Source: Symploca sp. SIO3C6
GTDB taxonomy: Bacteria; Cyanobacteriota; Cyanobacteriia; Cyanobacteriales; Coleofasciculaceae
Assembly: GCA_010692425.1 (NCBI GenBank)
Contig: JAAHHJ010000006.1
Location: 54,127-118,126, forward strand
Direction: 5' to 3'
Length of the DNA stretch: 64,000 bases
Every line of letters starts with the position of its first letter. Position 1 is the stretch's first letter. Below the pieces are notes generated by a model, which did no database searches, was not told where the DNA came from, and saw only the letters and a program-made list of their open reading frames with translations. Made by a program: the position numbers and the translations under genes. This document shows, one piece after another, positions 27,536 to 34,760 of this stretch.

Positions 27536-28702
27536 ATGTCTCAGGATGTCAACACTAATCAAAAAACAACAGAGCATTTGAGTGCTTCTACTTCAATCAA
27601 ACCTTGGTCGGCAGAGTCGGCTGCTGACGAATTGATGGATGATTTATTTGCCGATATTGACCGCATTTTGGAAGGGGGGAGCAAATTACCAACAGAGCCT
27701 ATCAAGCCAGAATATGTTTCCTTGAATTCAATCGCGATTCCTAAACTCAAGATGCCACCAAAGGTGGTACCCACTCCAGAACCACAGACCCAGCAGGATA
27801 ATCAGCCCCATGAATCAACTGATGTTACCCTGGTAAAATCCTCGCAGACGAATACACTTAAGGCGTCCAGTTCCAGAGATCAATGGTCAGTTTGGTATTG
27901 GTTAACTCTAATCTTGCTGATTGGGGTAGCGGCAGGGGCTGTAGCAATTGTTCTGCTGCTCCACCGCCAAGGAAAATTAACCTTGCCGAAGTTTCTGAAC
28001 TTGCCAGCTTCCCTATCTACTCAAAATCAACAGCTTTCTGCCGCTGATGCTCAGTTTATTAGCTACATGCTGCGATCGCTAGAAGTAATTGAACGCAAGG
28101 GTGAAACTCAAGAACAGGCAAAGGTAATTGTTCCTCCTGTCAGTATACCCAAACAGCTGCCAGTTCCTACTGTGGAAAATAGTTCCCCTGCTCCTAAGCC
28201 AGTACCGACTGTTTTCGAGAGAGTTTACATCCCTTACCCAGTAGAGCCGCCCCAAAAACCCCAAGCTCCAGCAGCACTCCCGCCAGCAGCAAGCCCTACT
28301 GTGACGGCACCCTCGCCAATACCAAGCCCTACTGTGACAGTACCCTCACCAGCAGCAAGCCCTACTTTGACAGCACCTTCGCCGATACCAAGCCCCTCTG
28401 TTGAGGCTTCTCCTCAAGACTTAGCATCAGTGCCTAGAGTTGTAGAGGCTTCACCAGCTGCGACAATAGCTGCAACAGCTGCCCAACATACTTTGGTGGG
28501 ATTGGTAGAAATTAGTGAAATTGACAATAGTGAAAGTGACAAATCTGCTGCTTTGTTTGATATTGATGGTATCACCAAGAGAATTTTTGTTGGCGAATAT
28601 ATTGGCACTAGCGGCTGGACTTTAGTATCTGTAGCTAACGGGGAAGCGGTGATTCGGCGTAATGGCGAGGTTCGTTCTATTTACGCAGGGCAGAAGTTTT
28701 GA
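27536..28702 (+). CDS. Proline-rich single-pass membrane protein with GspC/PilP-like C-terminus
   Basis: This 388-residue protein (ATG at 27536) has an acidic cytoplasmic N-terminus and one membrane helix (about 118-142, WYWLTLILLIGVAAGAVAIVLLL). A Pro/Ser/Thr-rich spacer contains tandem units of the type TVTVPSPAASP (about 245-295). The C-terminal ~70 residues (AQHTLVGLVEI to EVRSIYAGQKF) look like the small periplasmic domain of GspC/PilP pilus and secretion proteins. It might link an inner-membrane machine across the periplasm, but no pilus or secretion gene is nearby. Confidence 0.7.
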   Translation: MSQDVNTNQKTTEHLSASTSIKPWSAESAADELMDDLFADIDRILEGGSKLPTEPIKPEYVSLNSIAIPKLKMPPKVVPTPEPQTQQDNQPHESTDVTLVKSSQTNTLKASSSRDQWSVWYWLTLILLIGVAAGAVAIVLLLHRQGKLTLPKFLNLPASLSTQNQQLSAADAQFISYMLRSLEVIERKGETQEQAKVIVPPVSIPKQLPVPTVENSSPAPKPVPTVFERVYIPYPVEPPQKPQAPAALPPAASPTVTAPSPIPSPTVTVPSPAASPTLTAPSPIPSPSVEASPQDLASVPRVVEASPAATIAATAAQHTLVGLVEISEIDNSESDKSAALFDIDGITKRIFVGEYIGTSGWTLVSVANGEAVIRRNGEVRSIYAGQKF

Positions 28703-28842
28703 ACAAGAAGTATCTGAGTAATGAGCTAATATTTAAGGAGTTTAATTTTTGGAGTAAATATAAAGCTATTTTATCAATGGTGTAAAACAGTTTACACGCT
28801 ATCGTTGACACTCCGGCATGATACTAATACAATAGCATTTAG

Positions 28843-28873
28843 TTTAGATACATCAAATGCTGATGTATCTAAA
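28843..28873. promoter_or_regulatory. Perfect 13-bp stem-loop
   Basis: TTTAGATACATCA (28843-28855) and TGATGTATCTAAA (28861-28873) pair perfectly around a 5-base loop. It lies 140 bp after a plus-strand gene and 50 bp before a small minus-strand frame ends. There is no adjacent T run, so it could be a processed RNA hairpin or an operator. Confidence 0.5.
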
Positions 28874-28925
28874 GGTAAAAAAGCAACTGAAATTATGCTC
28901 TTAGCTTTCTAGCTGGTATCCTGCA

Positions 28926-29030
28926 TTAAAAAAATAAGGCAATTAAGTGCCCTGTAATGTCGTGAGCAAGAAGGACAGCTAGCTGTATAGCTATTTGCTT
29001 GAGGATTTCGTCTTCTTCTTTCATGGTCAT
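28926..29030 (-). CDS. Possible small protein, 34 residues
   Basis: A minus-strand frame runs from ATG at 29030 to TAA at 28926. It encodes an acidic N-terminus (MTMKEEDEILKQ) followed by a hydrophobic helix (IAIQLAVLLAHDITGHLIALFF). The amphipathic pattern looks more protein-like than chance. No clear ribosome-binding site is present and I recognise no family. Confidence 0.25.
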   Translation of the reverse strand: MTMKEEDEILKQIAIQLAVLLAHDITGHLIALFF

Positions 29031-29402
29031 TACATTGTAAAAATCAATACGAAAAAACTTACAAAGCATTGCTAATGCAAAGCATCACTAGAATTTATGA
29101 TTCTTATGATTCTTTACATAGCTAGTTTTGTAGTTTTGTCCTATCTGCTTGTCAGTGCAAGCTTGGCAAGTATAGAGGTACTGCTATTACAGCCTCCTGT
29201 AAGTAAAATAGGCAAAGGAACGTAGGTAAGTAGTATCAATACTATTCAAGTGGGGCTGGGCGCTTCCCCCACTGTAAAAAGCTCCCTGTGGGAAAGATTG
29301 AGTACCACAAAGGAAGTTTTAGCATCCTAGCGGAGCCAGAAGCCTACAATACTTTTCGAGTAAGTTAGATGTAGGTACCTCACCAACTTAGGAGTCCCGA
29401 CA

Positions 29403-29981
29403 GTGGGTTTATTTGATGATTTAAATCGGTTTCTTGAAAACCGCCTAGAGGAGTTTTTACGCAATAATCCCCATTTAGAACTACAAGCCTTAGAAGAACA
29501 ACTGCGAGAGCAAGAAAAAGACACACTGCGGTTAATTGCTGACTTACAGGTACAGAGTAAACGCTTACAGGATGAAATTCTCGCCATTGCTCAAGACATT
29601 CAGCGCTGGCATCAAAGAGTTGAGAAGGCAAAAGCTAACAACAGAGAGGATTTGGCTAGAGGTGCTCAGGAGAGAGAGGCAGCTTTACTGCGCCAAGGGA
29701 ATCAGCGTTGGGGACAAATGGAAGGGGTAAAACAGCAAATTACACAAGCTAAGCAACTACTAAATCAGATTCAACAACGTCGGCAGGAAGTGCAAGCAAA
29801 AGCAGCCCAAGCCAAGGCAGCTAAAGCTAGTTATCAAGCCCAGCAGCGCTGGGAGACATCTGGCTGGAACCAAAGTAGCAATTACACTTCCTACAGTCAT
29901 TCAGATCCCTTAGAAGAAAAATTCCAGCGCTGGGAAACAGAAGACGAATTGGAGCAGATGAAGCGGAATGTAAAGGGCTAG
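29403..29981 (+). CDS. Coiled-coil protein (TIGR04376-like)
   Basis: This 192-residue protein starts with GTG and MGLFDDLNRFLENRLEEFLRNN. It is dominated by a long coiled coil (about 25-140, rich in Gln, Glu, Arg and Ala) and ends in a polar tail with Trp. The N-terminal pattern recalls the cyanobacterial TIGR04376 family. My recollection that this family is tied to hercynine metabolism in some marine species is uncertain and not supported by the local context. Confidence 0.6.
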   Translation: MGLFDDLNRFLENRLEEFLRNNPHLELQALEEQLREQEKDTLRLIADLQVQSKRLQDEILAIAQDIQRWHQRVEKAKANNREDLARGAQEREAALLRQGNQRWGQMEGVKQQITQAKQLLNQIQQRRQEVQAKAAQAKAAKASYQAQQRWETSGWNQSSNYTSYSHSDPLEEKFQRWETEDELEQMKRNVKG

Positions 29982-30062
29982 TTACCTTAACGGAGACTCA
30001 TCTAAGGGAATCAGTCGCCCTTAATTTTCTACAGCTTTTATCAGGTTTGAGTAGGTTTTTCG

Positions 30063-30241
30063 TTATCTATTAGCAGCTCCTCTACTATCACGTCTTACAT
30101 CTGGGCAATAGGCTTTATCCCTGCTTCCCAAGGAAATAATACGCAGTCCTTCGTCTGTTATGCTCTTAGCTACATTCGGTGTCTCTATCATGCTTAGTTC
30201 CACAGCTAGAACACTCCCAATGTCTTACATCAATGGAAGGT
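30063..30241 (-). pseudogene. TnpB (IS200/IS605-type) C-terminal remnant, frameshifted
   Basis: The minus strand encodes DVRHWECSSCGTKHDRD, the zinc-finger and RuvC-III end typical of TnpB. It is followed by a stop. In the next frame it continues with EGLRIISLG and a tail (YCPDVRRDSRGAANR) matching the usual TnpB end. One frameshift therefore separates two recognisable pieces, and everything N-terminal is missing. TnpB is an RNA-guided nuclease, but this copy cannot work. Confidence 0.75.
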
Positions 30242-30276
30242 CGCTAGCAATCTTGATTTTTACAAAGAAGTAAGCT

Positions 30277-30305
30277 GCATCCCACGTCTTTTAAGCGTGG
30301 GATGT
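30277..30305. repeat. Stable hairpin beside the TnpB remnant
   Basis: CATCCCACG and CGTGGGATG form a perfect 9-bp stem with a 9-base loop. IS200/IS605 elements use such subterminal hairpins for strand recognition. Here it lies on the 5' side of the TnpB remnant, so it may mark the junction of a deleted element. Confidence 0.55.
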
Positions 30306-30386
30306 AGCGTTAAGGCTTTCAAGCCGCGTTAGCTGTTTGGTTGATCCTCGATTGTAGACATACTATCATTATTAAAAGGGTTGGGA

Positions 30387-30512
30387 AATAAGTAATAAGT
30401 AATAAGTAATAAGTAATAAGTAATAAGTAATAAGTAATAAGTAATAAGTAATAAGTAATAAGTAATAAGTAATAAGTAATAAGTAATAAGTAATAAGTAA
30501 TAAGTAATAAGT
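30387..30512. repeat. STRR-type heptamer array, 18 copies of AATAAGT
   Basis: A perfect tandem run of AATAAGT covers 126 bases, exactly 18 units. Short tandemly repeated repetitive (STRR) heptamers are known from filamentous heterocystous cyanobacteria. The same heptamer, in the opposite orientation, recurs at 58752-58795. The open frames it produces on the minus strand are artefacts. Confidence 0.95.
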
Positions 30513-30541
30513 AGTACAAGGGTATTTAGTGATTGTTTGGA

Positions 30542-30583
30542 TTACCCACAAATATTTTGTAAACAATTAATATTTGTGGGTAA
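30542..30583. repeat. 15-bp perfect inverted repeat
   Basis: TTACCCACAAATATT (30542-30556) and AATATTTGTGGGTAA (30569-30583) pair perfectly across a 12-base spacer. It lies between the heptamer array and a small minus-strand gene ending at 30617. It could act as a terminator-like hairpin for that gene or be an element end. Confidence 0.5.
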
Positions 30584-30616
30584 CATTTAGTGGTTGATAT
30601 AAATAATTGTCTTGAT

Positions 30617-30952
30617 TCAATTCACAATTTTATGATGTGGTTCACGGAGAGTTATTATATTGGCTGATGTATTTGTATTGGTGTTTTTTTCATAGGTAAC
30701 ACAACCGTTAAGCAACAATGATAGTAAGACACTAGCGACAGCTATTGATAAAAAATCACCGATTTTTAAGTGATTGAAGGAAGACTTCTGTTTAGAATTG
30801 GGATAGACAGCTGTTTTAGAATTGCTGGTATCTGTAACAAAGAGGGAGGATTCTTTTTTACAGTTGAGGCAGACAACTCTACTGAAATCGTCGGCATCTC
30901 GAACAAGGATGCAAGAGCCTATGCACTGATTCTGAGATTTTTGATTACGCAC
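30617..30952 (-). CDS. Small hypothetical protein with internal hydrophobic segment
   Basis: This 111-residue frame has an N-terminal part with CLNCKKES-like cysteines and a hydrophobic stretch near residues 68-85 ending SLLLNGC, which resembles a lipobox placed unusually far from the N-terminus. No family is recognised. A competing plus-strand frame (30770-31009) looks less protein-like. The assignment is weak. Confidence 0.35.
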   Translation of the reverse strand: MRNQKSQNQCIGSCILVRDADDFSRVVCLNCKKESSLFVTDTSNSKTAVYPNSKQKSSFNHLKIGDFLSIAVASVLLSLLLNGCVTYEKNTNTNTSANIITLREPHHKIVN

Positions 30953-31144
30953 ATTAACCCCCTTGGCAGAAGTAGTTGCTTGTTTAAATCGCTGGTTACT
31001 TCTTACTAGGTTTTGCTTGCCAGAGCCTATTCAGTTTTAGCTACTAGCTCCAGTGATACGAGTTGACAAGTTGTTGACAAAGCTTAAATGCAAACTTGAC
31101 AAAGTTCGGCTTAATCTGGGAAAATCTACCTTAGGATTAGTTAC

Positions 31145-31495
31145 TTATGGTCTTCTAGGAGAGAATATATTTTTAATTCTTAAGAAGACCCATTGGATGG
31201 CTTTGCCTACAGTAATTATGTCTTTCTGCAACTCTTCATCCAGTGATACTACTACCTGAGTTCCAGAACCTATTAGCAGTGCTAAGGCCCCATCTTCCCC
31301 TATCAAGTCCATTAACTTTTCATTGAAGAGAGCCTTAATTAGCACACTAGCGATTAAGACAACCCCGCCAATCCCCCAAGCTATTCGGAGGAAATCATCT
31401 CCTTGGACAGGGCTTTTTTTGCGATATGAACGTATCAAGCAAACAAATCCGATGAGAATAGAGCAGATTATGATCCGGATTTGTGCAGGACTCAT
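31145..31495 (-). CDS. Small membrane protein of unknown function
   Basis: This 116-residue protein has membrane helices at about 6-22 and 38-56, a glycine-containing hydrophobic stretch (ALALLIGSGTQVVVSL, about 69-84) and a basic tail ending NIFSPRRP. No family is recognised. Its start lies 2 bp after the stop of the glycine-rich gene 31498-31752, so the pair is one operon facing away from the CHAT operon. Small membrane proteins beside a protease can be targets or inhibitors, but this is only context. Confidence 0.6.
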   Translation of the reverse strand: MSPAQIRIIICSILIGFVCLIRSYRKKSPVQGDDFLRIAWGIGGVVLIASVLIKALFNEKLMDLIGEDGALALLIGSGTQVVVSLDEELQKDIITVGKAIQWVFLRIKNIFSPRRP

Positions 31496-31497
31496 TC

Positions 31498-31752
31498 TTA
31501 GCTATTGTTTTCTTGGTATAGCGGCTGATCCGATGGTACATCATCACTAGACTTAGCCCTAACAGCAGCCAAGCCAGCACTTCCACCTATCACTGCTCCA
31601 ATCACTGTTCCTACAGGAGAAAAAGCTGAACCGATAATTGTACCGAGTGAAGCTCCTCCTAAGGCAGCTACACTAGCAGCTTTACCAGCTACAAAAGAAG
31701 CAGATTCACTCGCTTCCTTTACAACAACCTTAGTTTCATCAGTCACGGTCAA
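31498..31752 (-). CDS. Glycine-zipper-like small membrane protein
   Basis: This 84-residue protein has a central Gly/Ala stretch (about 19-66: VAALGGASLGTIIGSAFSPVG then IGAVIGGSAGLAAVRA). The spaced Gly residues form a glycine-zipper pattern, as in small pore-like or membrane-inserting proteins. The ends are charged and polar. It is the first gene of a two-gene minus-strand operon, divergent from the sigma-like gene with a 302-bp gap holding two direct repeats. Function unknown. Confidence 0.6.
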   Translation of the reverse strand: MTVTDETKVVVKEASESASFVAGKAASVAALGGASLGTIIGSAFSPVGTVIGAVIGGSAGLAAVRAKSSDDVPSDQPLYQENNS

Positions 31753-31800
31753 TTACTCCTCATAACATTCTATTATACATATTATCTCACAAAAATCGTG

Positions 31801-31835
31801 AAACTGCATAGGCTCAAAACCCCAGCACATAAGTA
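31801..31835 (+). repeat. Direct repeat, copy 1
   Basis: The first 23 bases (AAACTGCATAGGCTCAAAAC plus CCC) are identical to 31892-31914, and the next 12 bases match with four differences. The start-to-start distance is 91 bp. Confidence 0.8.
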
Positions 31836-31891
31836 GTTGAGTCTCAGATAACCTCGGAAATCAATCCTCTCTCCCACTCTCTTCGTCAACA

Positions 31892-31926
31892 AAACTGCAT
31901 AGGCTCAAAACCCCGGTATCTAAGTC
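31892..31926 (+). repeat. Direct repeat, copy 2
   Basis: Second copy of the 35-base repeat, 129 bp before the first start codon of the CHAT operon. Only two copies exist here, so it is not a CRISPR array. Confidence 0.8.
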
Positions 31927-32054
31927 AGGGTAGAGGTTAAGAACCCATCATAATGGTTAATAAACGTACAGGGCTTCAACCAACTAACTTTGAGGTTTTG
32001 CCAATGGTAGACGCCGTTCCTATATTAAAGCTAAATTAGTGAGGCATTATACTA

Positions 32055-33584
32055 ATGATGCGGATAATTGGTGAACAGCAAACGACCAAGACAACTATGG
32101 TTGATGCCTCAGGATCATCCAAATACTGGACAATGCTGATTATTGATCCAGCTAGTCAAGGCAAAGGGTACAGATACCAGTCTCTTAGCAAAGCACAAAG
32201 CTTTTTCCAAAATCTAATTACACAGTTTAATACTTCTAGAGGAATTCTAGAGTACTCAGAGGCAGATATCCAAAATTGTCTACTACTCCAGTTTCGGGGG
32301 AAAGATGATAAAGTTTCCAGGTTAGCTGGGCTTTGTCTTCGCTGCTATGTCTCCCACTTTATTCTGGAAGCTTGTAAAAAACTTGCTAGTCAGTTCGCTG
32401 CTAGTGGAAGATTTACTTATCGTGATTTACTTCCTTTGGCTCTAGACGATGATGGCAAAAAGCTAATTATTCTGCACGGCGAAGCTCAAATTCAACACAC
32501 TTTCAATGAGAAGGGTGAAATTCGACGAGGAAGTTACGATGTTTTTGGTGTTGAAATTCTGCGAACATACAATCTGAACTCAGAAAGTAAACTTAGTCTA
32601 AGAAATTGGACCCATCTCCAAACCAAACAACACCCACAAATCAAAAAATTCCTATCACAGTTTGGATTGAAGGTTCTCAGTGATTGGGCATTGTTCAATA
32701 AAGTGGGAAAACAACAGTTTGAGCAGCTATCAAAGCGCGATCGCGATCTAGTAGAATCCTTCCATACAGTCTATCGTCGTGATCGACGTCTACAGCCGCG
32801 TAATGGAACAAGAAGAGCTCCGGATCCCACCGAAGTGCAACTCCGGGAAATGCTCTGCTTTTTGCAGAAAAAAGGTGTCAATATCAACTCTATAAACAAG
32901 TTGATGATAGAACTCAAAAGAGTAGCAAAGCTTCTGCAAGATTATGATATTTGGAGCCGTCGAGGCTCTCCTCTAGCGGAAGCTTTGGAGAACTTAAATC
33001 CTGAGACTGGAGATTACTTCGAGTCACCGAAACTAATTGATAACAGTCAATTAGGAGGCTTAGAGAGGATAGAACAAAATGAACTCTATGGGTTCCTACA
33101 TTGGGGAATGATAGAAGTTTTAGACCAGGCAATAGAGCAAGGTTTGCAGAAACACATTGCCTCTGTTAAAAAACGCCCTAGGTACGCTCCTCTAGCCAAA
33201 AAAGTCATCTCAGGTTTCCGATTACTTTACTGTCAGGGTATGTCTCTTGGCAAGATTGCTGAGGCTTTAGGCATGGGGAATCAGTCCAAAGCTAGTCGAG
33301 TATTGGAGCCACGCCAACTGCTCAGTAAGATTAGGTCTCTGAGTGTAGAGAAATTTTATCGGCTGCTTTTAGACAAATTTCAGGGTTTTATTGAACAGGA
33401 GGAGCTTGCGACTAATCGAGACGCTTTGAACAATCTTAACCAAGAAATAGAATTTTTCTTGGACGACAAAATTTTTGAGGAGGCAGCAGCTGAAATTAGT
33501 ACATCTAAAAATCGTTCAATGAACAGTTTATATGCCCAGCGGATTTGCTGTTATTTAGAAAAATTGGAGAAGACGAATGATTAG
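32055..33584 (+). CDS. Sigma-70-like/HTH protein of the CHAT operon
   Basis: This 509-residue protein has a C-terminal helix-turn-helix (about 378-415: ISGFRLLYCQGMSLGKIAEALGM then SKASRVLE) like region 4 of sigma factors. A helical middle (about 225-300, with SKRDRDLVESFHTVYRRDRR) lies upstream of it. The N-terminal 160 residues are unlike a normal sigma-70 factor. Cyanobacteria often have such a gene before DUF1822 and CHASE2 genes. Its 3' end overlaps the DUF1822 gene by 8 bp. I infer that it controls or co-acts with the CHAT proteins; sigma activity is unproven. Confidence 0.6.
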   Translation: MMRIIGEQQTTKTTMVDASGSSKYWTMLIIDPASQGKGYRYQSLSKAQSFFQNLITQFNTSRGILEYSEADIQNCLLLQFRGKDDKVSRLAGLCLRCYVSHFILEACKKLASQFAASGRFTYRDLLPLALDDDGKKLIILHGEAQIQHTFNEKGEIRRGSYDVFGVEILRTYNLNSESKLSLRNWTHLQTKQHPQIKKFLSQFGLKVLSDWALFNKVGKQQFEQLSKRDRDLVESFHTVYRRDRRLQPRNGTRRAPDPTEVQLREMLCFLQKKGVNINSINKLMIELKRVAKLLQDYDIWSRRGSPLAEALENLNPETGDYFESPKLIDNSQLGGLERIEQNELYGFLHWGMIEVLDQAIEQGLQKHIASVKKRPRYAPLAKKVISGFRLLYCQGMSLGKIAEALGMGNQSKASRVLEPRQLLSKIRSLSVEKFYRLLLDKFQGFIEQEELATNRDALNNLNQEIEFFLDDKIFEEAAAEISTSKNRSMNSLYAQRICCYLEKLEKTND

Positions 33585-34755
33585 TAAATCTGTTGATTTA
33601 ACTGACTTGAAAATGTTACAACCGGAACTTGTAGAACTTGAAAGTAATGATTTTGACTTCGCCAAAAAGATCAGCAACCAAGTAAGCGGCGAAGTACATC
33701 AATGGCAGACCTATATAAATACTCTGGCACTGCTTAGTTTTAAACAATGGCTGAGTGAACGGGTTGATGATCTAGAAATTAACCATGAAAAATGTTCAAT
33801 CTTCCAGCCCTATGTTCGGGATATCAATGCTGTTTGCAATTTAAGAGTTGGTGAATTTAAGCTGTGCTTACTGGCTAAAGAAAGCATGCTTGATGAACTC
33901 GTAGTTATACCTAAAATTGCCTTTGATTCCCCAGAGTTATCTGCTCATTTCTACGTAGTGATTGAGATAGCAGAAGAGCCGGAAGAAGCTATTATTCGTG
34001 GTTTTGTTTGCTACGATCAGCTAGATAAGTATCGGCAAGCTAAGAGTTTACAGGAATGGAATGAATTAAGTTACAAGTTGCCCCTATCTTTATTTGATCC
34101 TGAACTTAACCATTTACTGCAATACTTACGTTTCCTGAAACCCAAGGCAATTCCTCTGCCAACTATCTCAGCTGAGGTTGAGAGTCACGGTTTAAAAGAA
34201 TTAGTAAGTTCATTGCCTCAAAAAGTCATAAATACTGCTAGATGGTTGCAAGGTGAAATGGATGAGTTAGCAGAGAATCTTTCATGGCAACTGCTTCCTC
34301 CCTCCACTTTTGCGCCTGTAGGGATGCGTCGTTCTTTGCGTCGCACAGTTGACCAACAACACAATAAGTATCAAGACATTGCTAGAAAATTAGCACAACA
34401 GGAAAAATTAATCATTCCTCCTGAGGCTCGTGGCTCTTGCAAAGAATTTAACTTAGATGAAATTACTTTGCAATTATCTGTGGTTACTTGGTCTTATCCA
34501 GAGCCAACTTCAGAAAAAACTGGGGAATGGGTATTGCTGTTGATTCTCGAAGCCTTGTCTGAGGGTATTTTGCCCACTGGCACCAAACTACGAGTTAGCT
34601 CACGAGCAAGTTTAGTTTCTGAAGATGTTTCCCAAGGTAATCCCTATCTTCATACAGCTGTTCTAGGCTACTGTGATGAAGCTTTTGTCGTCACTATCGC
34701 TTTGAGTAATGGAAGCACAATTACCTTAATGCCGTTTGCCTTTGAGCCAAGCTAA
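33577..34755 (+). CDS. DUF1822 family protein
   Basis: This 392-residue protein has an N-terminal helical block containing VSGEVHQWQTYINTLALLSFKQWL (about 35-60), which I recognise as the DUF1822 signature. A mixed alpha-beta body follows, with a late acidic and hydrophobic domain (about 290-392, with WVLLLILEAL). No signal peptide or membrane segment is seen, so it should be cytoplasmic. It overlaps the preceding gene and ends 5 bp before the CHAT-CHASE2 gene, so all are translated from one message. The biochemical role is unknown. Confidence 0.7.
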   Translation: MISKSVDLTDLKMLQPELVELESNDFDFAKKISNQVSGEVHQWQTYINTLALLSFKQWLSERVDDLEINHEKCSIFQPYVRDINAVCNLRVGEFKLCLLAKESMLDELVVIPKIAFDSPELSAHFYVVIEIAEEPEEAIIRGFVCYDQLDKYRQAKSLQEWNELSYKLPLSLFDPELNHLLQYLRFLKPKAIPLPTISAEVESHGLKELVSSLPQKVINTARWLQGEMDELAENLSWQLLPPSTFAPVGMRRSLRRTVDQQHNKYQDIARKLAQQEKLIIPPEARGSCKEFNLDEITLQLSVVTWSYPEPTSEKTGEWVLLLILEALSEGILPTGTKLRVSSRASLVSEDVSQGNPYLHTAVLGYCDEAFVVTIALSNGSTITLMPFAFEPS

Positions 34756-34760
34756 TAATT

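Larger units (their letters stand above)
28703..29402. other. Long intergenic region
   Basis: This 700-bp region contains a perfect 13-bp hairpin (28843-28873), a possible 34-codon gene on the minus strand (28926-29030) and otherwise nothing I can name. A short GC-rich inverted motif lies near 29250-29300, before the coiled-coil gene. Confidence 0.4.
29982..30616. other. Intergenic region with transposon debris and repeats
   Basis: The region carries a decayed TnpB C-terminus (30063-30241), a stable hairpin (30277-30305), an 18-copy heptamer array (30387-30512) and a 15-bp inverted repeat (30542-30583). No intact gene is present. Confidence 0.7.
31753..32054. promoter_or_regulatory. Divergent control region between membrane-protein pair and CHAT operon
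   Basis: This 302-bp region must hold the promoters of both divergent operons. Its notable content is a pair of long direct repeats (31801-31835 and 31892-31926). No convincing -35/-10 element could be assigned by eye. Confidence 0.5.

Noticed and set aside
30319..30566. Open frames with repeating YYLLLIT units on the minus strand
   Set aside because: They come only from the AATAAGT heptamer array and have no protein-like ends.
30770..31009. 79-codon plus-strand frame opposite the small hypothetical gene
   Set aside because: Less protein-like than the minus-strand frame and without a start context. Both are weak.
31801..31926. Possible CRISPR array
   Set aside because: There are only two copies with a 56-base gap after the 35-base unit and no cas gene. 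It is better read as a regulatory direct repeat.
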